From: JBCDBD01 sp039184335
GTDB taxonomy: Bacteria; Bacteroidota; Bacteroidia; Flavobacteriales; Flavobacteriaceae
Assembly: GCA_039184335.1 (NCBI GenBank)
Contig: JBCDBD010000040.1
Coordinates: forward strand, 1 to 24,612
Reading direction: 5' to 3'
DNA length: 24,612 nucleotides
The translations under genes and the position numbers were made by a program. Positions 1 to 6,781 of this stretch are shown piece by piece (positions within the stretch are counted from its first letter, which is position 1; every line of letters begins with the position of its first letter). The notes beneath the pieces were generated by a model. The model did not search any database and was not told where the DNA came from. It was given only the letters and a program-made list of their open reading frames with translations.

Positions 1-405
1 ACGGCCAGGGCGTCCACATTGCTGATCGTCCTGGTAAACTCGACCGGAATTCGCGCGTGAGGAATCTCGTTTCGGCAATTACTCAAAAACAGCAGTTTGT
101 TCAGTCGGTTGAGGTTGAATTCCATTGCTCTAGTCCATTTTGATCACCGCTCTATACGTCCGGGGTTGACCTCGCACTTCGGCTGCTCTGGCCATCCCTC
201 ACGGAAACAGCAGAACCAGAAGATTCAGCTTGCCTGTTGCAATTTCAACATCATAATGTGCTAATTGTGCTAATTGCACCAACCAGCATGAATATGGAGT
301 TCCTGCTCAACTGCCGGCGCCTTCCCTCCCGACTTACCGCGGAGCAAGTCGCCGTCCTCGTTGGATGCCAGCCTCATGACATCCCTATCCTCGTTCGTGC
401 CAAAC
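1..405. other. Foreign-looking GC-richer segment joined to flavobacterial DNA
   Basis: Base composition and codon style here are clearly different from the rest of the window, with runs of GC-rich codons such as CTG/GCC/CGC. Two divergent small reading frames fit the segment, one leaving the window on the minus strand (start 125) and one on the plus strand (start 288). A 9-bp unit, GTGCTAATT, is tandemly duplicated at 258-275. The flavobacterial gene that follows lacks its normal N-terminus, and homology-like sequence starts at about base 405-420. I infer a junction at roughly 400-410, either an assembly/binning chimera or a recombination point. The source looks like the PVC group on the basis of the small HTH-like ORF; this attribution is from memory of the family and is not tested. 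Confidence 0.6.
3..125 (-). CDS. Partial unknown protein, N-terminus only (leaves the window)
   Basis: A minus-strand frame opens with ATG at 125-123 and stays open for 41 codons to the window edge. It begins MEFNLNRLNKLLFLSNCRNE. I do not recognise a family. It is divergent from the small ORF at 288, with a 162-bp intergenic space. The plus strand is also open over 3-143 in the antisense register, so the coding strand cannot be settled from this fragment alone. I prefer the minus-strand frame because it has a clean ATG and a sensible protein start, but this is weak evidence. It lies in the segment that appears foreign to the rest of the window. Confidence 0.3.
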   Translation of the reverse strand, partial: MEFNLNRLNKLLFLSNCRNEIPHARIPVEFTRTISNVDALA

Positions 406-410
406 GCTAA
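288..410 (+). pseudogene. 5' part of a small helix-turn-helix-like protein, PVC/Verrucomicrobia style, broken at the junction
   Basis: ATG at 288 opens a 40-codon frame ending at TAA 408-410. It starts MNMEFLLNCRRLPSRL and contains the stretches TAEQVAVLVG and PHDIPILVRAK. I remember this layout (LLN-RRLP-RL, EQ-A-LLG, HDIP-LV-AKLLKPLG) from small putative DNA-binding proteins common in Verrucomicrobia, in which the chain continues well beyond LVRAK. Here the frame ends one residue later, just where flavobacterial DUF72 coding sequence begins in another frame, so the gene is most likely cut by the junction and not naturally 40 residues long. The family call is from memory and was not searched. 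Confidence 0.5.
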
Positions 411-1212
411 CTTGCAAGTCTATGTTGGGTGTGCAAAATGGAATCGACAAGACCTAAAGAATTTTTACCCCAGGGGTACCAAGGATGAATTGCAATATTA
501 TGCCTCACAGTTCAATTGTATTGAACTGAATGCCACCTTCTACCGAATTTTTCCTGCAGAACAGTATCAAAAATGGTATGACAAGACCCCTGAAGGGTTT
601 AAGTTTTTTCCAAAGATTACCAATGAGGTAAGCCATTTACGTCGATTGAACGAGAAGGTCTACGAAATTGTCGATCGCTATCTAGAAGTTACCGCGCTAT
701 TGAAAGATAAGCTGGGTACCATTTTTTTACAGATGCACAACAATTTTGACCCTAAGAATTGGGATAGGGTGGTGCGTTTTGTAAAGTATTGGCCTAAAGA
801 ATTTCCCTTGGCCATAGAGTTCAGGCATACCAACTGGTTCAATGATGCCAAGGTTGCCGATGAGCTGCACCACCTATTGAAAGAGAACAACATTGCCTGT
901 GTTTTGGTAGATACCGCAGGAAGGCGTGACCTTATGCACATGCGACTTACCAACAATGAAGCATTTGTGCGATATGTTGGAGCAAACCACGCATCAGATT
1001 ACACCCGTTTGGACGATTGGACGCAAAGACTCCGGGTATGGAAAGATAGGGGGCTTCGCCATATCCATTTCTTTGTGCACCAAAACCACGAATTGGAATC
1101 ACCATTGCTTTCGGCCTATCTTATCGACAACCTGAATCGGGAACTAGGTTGCAAGCTGCAATTGCCCAAGACACTAGGGGGAACAAATACCCCAACCCTT
1201 TTCAATAACTAG
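361..1212 (+). CDS. DUF72 (YecE-like) family protein, N-terminus not native
   Basis: The body, from VYVGCAKWNRQDLKNFYP onward, is a typical DUF72 TIM-barrel-like protein. It has the conserved N-terminal YVGCAKW strand, the segment ELNATFYRIFP, FLQMHNNF, AIEFRHTNW and the C-terminal FFVHQNHE. The biochemical role of DUF72 is unknown. Flavobacterial members usually carry about 35 more residues before the YVGCAKW strand. Here the frame is open back to a TTG at 361, but those first ~15 codons lie in the foreign-looking segment and do not resemble the family, so no native start codon is visible. The 3' end overlaps the convergent decarboxylase gene by 11 bp. I treat this as a 5'-truncated gene with an artificial or recombined start; the family assignment is firm. 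Confidence 0.85.
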   Translation: MDASLMTSLSSFVPNANLQVYVGCAKWNRQDLKNFYPRGTKDELQYYASQFNCIELNATFYRIFPAEQYQKWYDKTPEGFKFFPKITNEVSHLRRLNEKVYEIVDRYLEVTALLKDKLGTIFLQMHNNFDPKNWDRVVRFVKYWPKEFPLAIEFRHTNWFNDAKVADELHHLLKENNIACVLVDTAGRRDLMHMRLTNNEAFVRYVGANHASDYTRLDDWTQRLRVWKDRGLRHIHFFVHQNHELESPLLSAYLIDNLNRELGCKLQLPKTLGGTNTPTLFNN

Positions 1213-2050
1213 CTCCCACTTCTACAAAAGTGTTTTTAGTATGAAACCGTGGTGATAGCGGTGAGGCCATGCAGCATGTAGATCCCAAATAAAATAAAGC
1301 TACCTCCTGTAGCTTGTCTACTTTTTCACCTACTTGTATTGAAGGTTCCAGTGCAATGGTTCCCACTGCTGGCCCCCCAACAATTGATAAATACCAGATG
1401 TTGCCATTACTGTCAGCAATATCAATATTGTACCGTTCATTACGAAAAGCAGGCAATGAAGGGTTCTGCTTGTAAATCCAAGGCCGCAGCACAATAAGGT
1501 CGCCAGGTATATGTTGTATTCGTGTCACTGTACCATGGATCGGAGCATGAATGCGATGGTAGTTCTTATTGTGCAAAAAGACATTGGTGAACGTGTAATT
1601 AGGGGGAATGGTAGTTTTTTGTACCCCAAAAATGGTGTGCACATACCGCAAGTCGCATTTTACATAGCTTGATTTAATTTCGTTCAGTTTGCCCTCATCA
1701 CATAAAAGTCCCTCACAGGGCCATACCCAATCACTCGTATTACTTGGTAGCGATTGAAACTCCCTAGTAAAAAAATCCTGGAAACTTCCATAGTCCAACT
1801 TTCCATTTGGGGGTTTAAACTTCGTAAGGTAGTCTTTATCACTATAGTTGAAATAGAGATAGGGGCGAATGATATATTTTGAGAAATGCTTATTGTATAT
1901 TGATGCGTAAAATTTAGAAAGTCGTCGTTGAATGGTACTTGGAAGTCTACCCCATAAGCTAATTGAAATGTACCCATAGATTTTAGCCCTCCAATCCGGA
2001 ACTTTTAAGACAGTAAAGCTGGGGTCTGAATAATAAGATGAAGTTTCCAT
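1202..2050 (-). CDS. psd: Phosphatidylserine decarboxylase (pyruvoyl enzyme)
   Basis: This 282-residue protein fits the PF02666 family, which decarboxylates phosphatidylserine to phosphatidylethanolamine at the inner membrane. Visible motifs are FFTREF (93-98), the NYHRIHAP block with the likely catalytic His168, GGPAVGTI (225-232), and LGST (255-258). In LGST the chain is expected to cleave itself before Ser257 to give the pyruvoyl group and the beta/alpha subunits. The position of the triad aspartate of the E. coli enzyme (in its ADG motif) is occupied by glutamate here (PCEG, Glu113). The residues after LGST are CCMASP and not the usual run of aliphatic residues. It stands alone and is convergent with the DUF72 gene. 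Flavobacteria often also carry a shorter Psd, so this could be a second paralogue. Confidence 0.85.
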   Translation of the reverse strand: METSSYYSDPSFTVLKVPDWRAKIYGYISISLWGRLPSTIQRRLSKFYASIYNKHFSKYIIRPYLYFNYSDKDYLTKFKPPNGKLDYGSFQDFFTREFQSLPSNTSDWVWPCEGLLCDEGKLNEIKSSYVKCDLRYVHTIFGVQKTTIPPNYTFTNVFLHNKNYHRIHAPIHGTVTRIQHIPGDLIVLRPWIYKQNPSLPAFRNERYNIDIADSNGNIWYLSIVGGPAVGTIALEPSIQVGEKVDKLQEVALFYLGSTCCMASPLSPRFHTKNTFVEVGASY

Positions 2051-2252
2051 TTTTTGATGATGATGATTTTCCCATTCAAGTTATTTGTTTCGCAATTCCT
2101 ATACCAGTGCATTAAGAAAAGTTTATTTAAAGCTTAACAAATTTTATTGATCATTAAATTTTTGGCCAAAGGGTTACTGAAAACGATATGATGGGTTTAT
2201 TGTTTATTTTTATGCTACAATTGTTAATGGTTAACTGTAAAAACACTTTTTC

Positions 2253-2651
2253 ATGAGATTCCATACAAGAAAATGGGTGAAACCGGGAGACCTAAATGCC
2301 AATGAGACCCTTTTTGGTGGTCGTGTACTGTCTTGGGTTGATGAAGAAGCTGTACTGTACAGCATCATTCAATTGGAAAGTAAGAAGATAGTGACCAAAT
2401 ATATGTCAGAGATCAATTTTATGAGCACAGCCCGGCAGGGCGATATTGTTGAAATTGGTATCGAGGTAGTCAAGTTTGGCAAAACCTCGTTAACCTTAAA
2501 TTGTGAGGTGCGCAATAAAATGACGCGTGATACAATAGTCACTGTTGATAATATCATTATGGTCAATCTAGATGATAACGGGAAACCCAAACCTCATGGG
2601 AAGACCAAGATAGAATATGTTAAAGACCGTTTGGCAAAGGAAAAAGATTGA
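2253..2651 (+). CDS. Acyl-CoA thioesterase, hotdog fold (YciA/BACH type)
   Basis: This 132-residue single hotdog domain hydrolyses acyl-CoA to free fatty acid and CoA in the cytoplasm. The sequence LNANETLFGGRVLSWVDE (about residues 14-31) is the family's central-helix signature, with the catalytic region N-x-x-x-x-x-FGG-x-x-x-x-x-x-D. The EINFMSTARQGDIVEIGIEV strand follows, as in YciA-type thioesterases. ATG at 2253 is preceded by an AT-rich leader with no obvious Shine-Dalgarno sequence, which is normal in this phylum. It appears monocistronic. Substrate preference cannot be read from the sequence. Confidence 0.88.
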   Translation: MRFHTRKWVKPGDLNANETLFGGRVLSWVDEEAVLYSIIQLESKKIVTKYMSEINFMSTARQGDIVEIGIEVVKFGKTSLTLNCEVRNKMTRDTIVTVDNIIMVNLDDNGKPKPHGKTKIEYVKDRLAKEKD

Positions 2652-3563
2652 ATACCACGAAGCTTTCTTTTGTAATACTGCTTATCATCAACAATCTCAT
2701 CACATGCAGACCGAAGAAATATGTAATGTATAATATGCTTTTGAGAAGTTGATAGACCATTGATATTACGTACATTTTTGTGAATTTAAAAATGAATCTT
2801 ATTTTTTTTATAATTTTGATTTTCAATTAATTATATTTTTTAAATTAGACCATTACTTTATATAAATTTGTTTTTTTGTTACCAGTGTCTGGGTCGCAAA
2901 ATAAGTGGTGCCCTTGATGGAAAAGTGACACATGAGTCGCAACAAAGCTGTACTATTACCCAAAAATCGGAAAAATCTACTCCAAGTGGGGGGAGGTATT
3001 CTTAACCCAATCCCATTCAGCACTTATCGCCTAAAAAACCATGGATTCGCTCAAATTTAACAATGACATTGTTTCATGTCACGGCATACCCCCAGTGTCT
3101 ATGGATGCTAAGCAGTGTAGACCATATGTAAACAACACTTAAGACACGTTCCCTATTTTTTGGTAAATCTACCGGGGTACAGCCTTTGGCTATGGTCAGT
3201 GTCATCGTTGAAACTGCTGCAATTGATATCATCGAAGGCACTCATGAGAACCATCCAATCATGAATCGATGTTATGTTTTCCGTGAGAGGTAAAGATGTT
3301 GGTGTGCATAGAACATTAGCGAGACATATCATAAAGTTTAGGTGCTGCAAGCTGAACGGGGCTCCTTGTTAAAAACCGTATACCTACAAATAAAAGCATT
3401 TGACAACAAAATGCTGGCAATAGGTAACATTTAATTGCACAGCATAGGTGAATTAAGCAGTTTTAAGACTTTAATAACCAGTGTTTTAGCATTATTTATA
3501 TCATTCAGCAGCAATATTTGGAGAACCTAGAAACAAGCTGTATAAATTAAACTCTATAATTAA
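2652..3563. other. 0.9 kb stretch without a convincing gene
   Basis: The first ~230 bases are very AT-rich with T-runs. From about 2880 the composition becomes more balanced, but every frame is interrupted by stops. The longest frames (minus strand 3153-3350; plus strand 3041-3142, 33 codons starting MDSLKFNND) have no recognisable motif. A short inverted repeat TGACAT/ATGTCA lies at 3064-3081. At 3513-3520 AATATTTG matches seven of eight bases of the TAnnTTTG -7 element and could drive the following operon, but no good -33 TTG sits at the right distance. I see no tRNA or IS ends. The 2880-3360 part could be a decayed gene or a long leader. Confidence 0.5.
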
Positions 3564-3896
3564 TTGAAAACCAAAAAGTTACTTGTACATCTAGAAAATT
3601 TTGAAATCGGATTCCATGATTTTGTCCTTAATGAACTACGAATTTCTGAAGCCGTTCAACTGAAAAGGCTCTTTGAAGGGTTTAAAGTACAGTTTGTCGA
3701 TAAGGCCCTTGGTTTGTCCAACCCATTGGACAATCGAAATGAAGTCAACCATTTTAACAAGGAAACTGCATTGCAACTAGACCCAATCGCAACATATATC
3801 GGTTTATTGAAAGATACCGGTCTTCGTAAAGAGCAGATACAGATCCTACAAAAACTGGAGGCAGCTACCACCAACGTACAAAAAGGGAATAACTAA
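3564..3896 (+). CDS. Unknown 110-aa protein, first gene of the HPt/response-regulator cluster
   Basis: The frame has no ATG at all. It begins with TTG at 3564, immediately after an in-frame TAA, so TTG is the only reasonable start. The protein is soluble and mixed alpha-helical in character, with no signal peptide or membrane segment and no cysteine pattern. It opens MKTKKLLVHLENFEIGFHDF and ends in a basic/polar helix (LRKEQIQILQKLEAATT). I do not recognise the family. It lies 31 bp upstream of the HPt gene in the same direction, which suggests a partner role in the phosphorelay. That is inference from position only. Confidence 0.6.
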   Translation: MKTKKLLVHLENFEIGFHDFVLNELRISEAVQLKRLFEGFKVQFVDKALGLSNPLDNRNEVNHFNKETALQLDPIATYIGLLKDTGLRKEQIQILQKLEAATTNVQKGNN

Positions 3897-3927
3897 AATA
3901 GAAAGCCAAAATATATAAATCACAAGC

Positions 3928-4344
3928 ATGGACATTGAAACAAAAACAGAAGTAGTGAAAAAAAAGGGAAAAGAATTTGATACTCATCCCAAAGTCAATC
4001 TGACATGCATTCTAGAAGAATGTATGGGGCAAGTCGTCTTACTCGAAGAGCTGGTACGTCTCTTCAAACAGAATATTCTTGAATTCTTGGGTAATATACG
4101 AGTAAGGCTACAAGCCCAAGATTACCAAGGCATCGCATTTGCGTGCCATAAAATCAAATCATGTTTGAGAATGATGCAAATACATAGCCTACTTGAAATC
4201 GCAGAGCAGATGGAGCGTGTTTGTAAAACAGACAAAGATCTGAAGCATCTTGAATTTTTATATACCCAATTTTTAGAGGAATATCCTGGAATTGATGAAC
4301 AGGTTGATTCAGAATTGTTGGCATTAAAAAACAACCAGTCTTGA
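3928..4344 (+). CDS. HPt (histidine phosphotransfer) domain protein
   Basis: This 138-residue protein consists mainly of one HPt four-helix bundle. The signature is FACHKIKSCLRMM (about residues 71-83), corresponding to the canonical AHxLKGSS helix, with His74 as the phospho-acceptor. The preceding helix LLEELVRLFKQNILEFLGNI matches the typical first helix of the bundle. HPt proteins shuttle phosphate between receiver domains in multistep relays. It overlaps the next gene, a stand-alone receiver, by 4 bp (TTGA), indicating translational coupling and a likely cognate pair. No histidine kinase is encoded in the window, so the phosphate source lies elsewhere, presumably a hybrid kinase. Confidence 0.82.
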   Translation: MDIETKTEVVKKKGKEFDTHPKVNLTCILEECMGQVVLLEELVRLFKQNILEFLGNIRVRLQAQDYQGIAFACHKIKSCLRMMQIHSLLEIAEQMERVCKTDKDLKHLEFLYTQFLEEYPGIDEQVDSELLALKNNQS

Positions 4345-4718
4345 ATAAACGAAAGATTTTATTGGCAGAAGATGATGAAATGCTCGGTTCATTGCTTACA
4401 TACTGGCTTGAAAAAGAAGGGTATGATGTAGCTTTAAAGTCGAACGGGCAAGAGGTAAAAAAGTATTTGGAAATTGAAATGCCCGATACAATTATCAGTG
4501 ATATTATGATGCCATATCTATCAGGTATCGAGCTGGTTGATTTTGTGCGAAATGACCTAAAATCAAATCTACCCATATTATTGATTTCAGCAGCTTCAAA
4601 TGATGAAAACATATTGAACGCTTTTGAGCTCGGTGCCAATGACTTTTTGTCGAAACCCATAAGTCCACCAGAGCTTTTGGTTCGAGTCGCCCGGGTAATG
4701 AACCAAATGACCGTCTGA
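4341..4718 (+). CDS. Stand-alone response regulator receiver protein
   Basis: This is a 125-residue CheY-like receiver with no output domain. All signature residues are present: acidic pair Asp11/Asp12 (AEDDEM), phospho-acceptor Asp54 (IISDIMMP), switch Ser83 (LLISAAS) and Lys105 (FLSKPI). The start is TTG at 4341, overlapping the upstream TGA stop (TTGA). No upstream alternative exists within the frame, and the first internal Met falls after the acidic pocket. Because it lacks DNA-binding or enzymatic output, it must act by protein-protein contact. The next genes (HEAT protein, GT2) are the obvious candidates, in the way single-domain receivers control exopolysaccharide synthases or stators elsewhere. 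Direct target unknown. Confidence 0.9.
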   Translation: MNKRKILLAEDDEMLGSLLTYWLEKEGYDVALKSNGQEVKKYLEIEMPDTIISDIMMPYLSGIELVDFVRNDLKSNLPILLISAASNDENILNAFELGANDFLSKPISPPELLVRVARVMNQMTV

Positions 4719-4781
4719 TAAAGACCAAAATGTAGTTAGCTTATCGATATCCCTAAAATCCATACCGACCTACTTTGGGAT

Positions 4782-6773
4782 TTGACCGTTCTCTTCACCG
4801 CATTGGGAGGAATCTATTTTCTACTTGTCTTCTTTTTTCGAAACAGTATCTCTTTCAACAGAAACAGACTCTCACGAAAAAGAAAGGAATTGGCCCCGAT
4901 TATCAACAATTTCCTTTTTCATAATGAAAATGCCACTGTAGAAGAGCAAAAAGATTATATCGGATTAAAGATATCCATTAGGGATTCCCTCAAGAAACCT
5001 GTATTTAGAAAGATACTTTCCGAAATTTTATTGGATCTTCAAAAAGATGTGGGAGGAGAAACCAAAAAACGGTTGCACCACTTATATCTTGAATTGGACC
5101 TACATGTCGATGCTTATAAAAAACTGAAAAGTTGGCGTTGGCAAATCGTATCACAGGGAATACTTGAATTGACCCAAATGCAGGTAGATGATTCCTATGG
5201 TTTTATCAAAAAGTTCATCAACGATAAAAGGGGAATTATACGCAAACAGGCTGAATTGGCCATTGTTAGCCTTCGTACTGAAGGTATTGACTATTTTTTA
5301 GATACCACTCGGTATGCTATTTCTGAATGGCAACAGTTGAAACTGATGGAAGTACTGCGCCATCGCGAACATTTTCGTCCCCCGTACTTTAAATCATGGC
5401 TCATCTCTAGAAACCATGATGTGGTCTTGTTCGCCCTGCGATTGATCAAGTATTACAATCAAAGCGATGCAGCAGTTGCCATAATAGAGCTGGTAAAACA
5501 CAAAGATGAAAGAATCAGGGCTGAAGCCATTACCTGTATCAAGGAGTTCTGCTTGATCAATGCCCTACATCTACTAAAGTCCATTTTTTGGAAAAGTAAT
5601 ATTGCAACCAAAATAGAGATATTGGATACCATTTCAGCCCTGGGAACCGAATTTGATGTCAACTTTTTGCAAAAAGTCAAACATAAAGAAGCTTCTTTTC
5701 TAGTAAGGAACAAGGCAATAGCGGCCATCAATGCTATTTTGCCCAATACCATATTGCCCGTACACAACCTTTTAGATACCACTAAACTACAGGAAAAGCC
5801 TACTGCCAAAGATGACCATATCGATATAGCGCGCGAAATATATGATATCGGTCTAAAGTCAATTGAGGTAACATTCGACGAAATAAAAGAGATCCCTGAA
5901 GACCACCAAAAAAATGACACTAACCTACCAATTGGCCTTACAGAAGCTAAATTGGAAAAACCTTCCATACTTTTTGAAATTGACAATGGCACTGACTTTA
6001 AAAATCAAAGTACCAAAGGTGCTAAAGACCTTGGAGCCAAGGACATGGATTTTCAAAATATTTATTTTGAAATGGGGCTTACCGAAAAAGCCAAGTTTAT
6101 AGAAACCTTTGCACATATTTCGTCTGAAGAAGATATACCGACACTTGAACATATCATAGAACACGAAGAAGATGCCGAGCTGAAGTTTCAAGTCTTTAAA
6201 ATTCTAAAGGAGTTACGTTCAGAGACCTTAGCTGAAAATCACACAGATAAAGAAACGTCTATTTCAGAAACCCAAATAGATCCAGAACACAGTATTTTCC
6301 ATGCTTTGATGATGTATGCTAGTGACATCGATGCAAAACACATTCTGATCAAGGAAATGGGTGAGGTTGGCGATGAAAAAGAAATACCCTTGCTTGATGG
6401 GTTGCTTTTAAATAACAACAAGACTATTCAAAAATTAGCGGCCAAATCAAAAAATCAGATTTTGCAAAGGGCATCACAGGCCAAACCAATGGTCATTGAT
6501 GATGAAAATACTGATCGTACTGATTTTAGACCTATCACAATCGATACAGTAACCCAACAAAAACCAGCCTTGGATGAAAAACAATTCACATCCCAAGTTT
6601 CGTTAGAACAGACCCATAGTGATCATACTGAAGATGGAACAACTACTGTACTACTGCCATTAGAACTGTGTTTCTTATATGGAGAACTTGGTGTCAGGTC
6701 ACAAAAACAGGAGCACCCCTTTTTAGAGATTGATTTTGAACTCGCAGATGAATTTTATAAAAACCAATCATAA
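4782..6773 (+). CDS. Membrane-anchored HEAT-repeat protein
   Basis: The 663-residue chain begins with a membrane segment (about residues 3-20, VLFTALGGIYFLLVFFF) followed by basic residues, so the bulk should be cytoplasmic. Residues ~110-330 form repeated helix pairs of HEAT type (for example IRKQAELAIVSL, IRAEAITCIKEF, VRNKAIAAINAI). A charged linker follows, and a second helical-repeat block lies at roughly 440-580. The last ~80 residues are acidic and polar with no known domain. The start is probably TTG at 4782: the frame has an upstream stop at 4737-4739 and no ATG between. HEAT arrays are scaffolds, so in this operon it may connect the response regulator to the glycosyltransferase. That role is inferred. 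Confidence 0.78.
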   Translation: MTVLFTALGGIYFLLVFFFRNSISFNRNRLSRKRKELAPIINNFLFHNENATVEEQKDYIGLKISIRDSLKKPVFRKILSEILLDLQKDVGGETKKRLHHLYLELDLHVDAYKKLKSWRWQIVSQGILELTQMQVDDSYGFIKKFINDKRGIIRKQAELAIVSLRTEGIDYFLDTTRYAISEWQQLKLMEVLRHREHFRPPYFKSWLISRNHDVVLFALRLIKYYNQSDAAVAIIELVKHKDERIRAEAITCIKEFCLINALHLLKSIFWKSNIATKIEILDTISALGTEFDVNFLQKVKHKEASFLVRNKAIAAINAILPNTILPVHNLLDTTKLQEKPTAKDDHIDIAREIYDIGLKSIEVTFDEIKEIPEDHQKNDTNLPIGLTEAKLEKPSILFEIDNGTDFKNQSTKGAKDLGAKDMDFQNIYFEMGLTEKAKFIETFAHISSEEDIPTLEHIIEHEEDAELKFQVFKILKELRSETLAENHTDKETSISETQIDPEHSIFHALMMYASDIDAKHILIKEMGEVGDEKEIPLLDGLLLNNNKTIQKLAAKSKNQILQRASQAKPMVIDDENTDRTDFRPITIDTVTQQKPALDEKQFTSQVSLEQTHSDHTEDGTTTVLLPLELCFLYGELGVRSQKQEHPFLEIDFELADEFYKNQS

Positions 6774-6781
6774 TCCAGTAC

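Noticed and set aside
2620..2826. Minus-strand 68-codon frame rich in I, K, F and L
   Set aside because: It is a by-product of AT-rich low-complexity DNA and overlaps the thioesterase end.
3153..3350. Minus-strand 65-codon frame in the gene-free stretch
   Set aside because: Its composition does not look like a protein of this genome, no motif or neighbouring promoter is visible, and stops flank it closely.
4154..4660. 168-codon minus-strand frame across the HPt and receiver genes
   Set aside because: Both genes on the plus strand have intact catalytic motifs, so the antisense frame is a shadow.
5459..5992. 177-codon minus-strand frame inside the HEAT gene
   Set aside because: It is antisense to a clearly coding frame and serine/leucine-rich in the way expected of a shadow frame.
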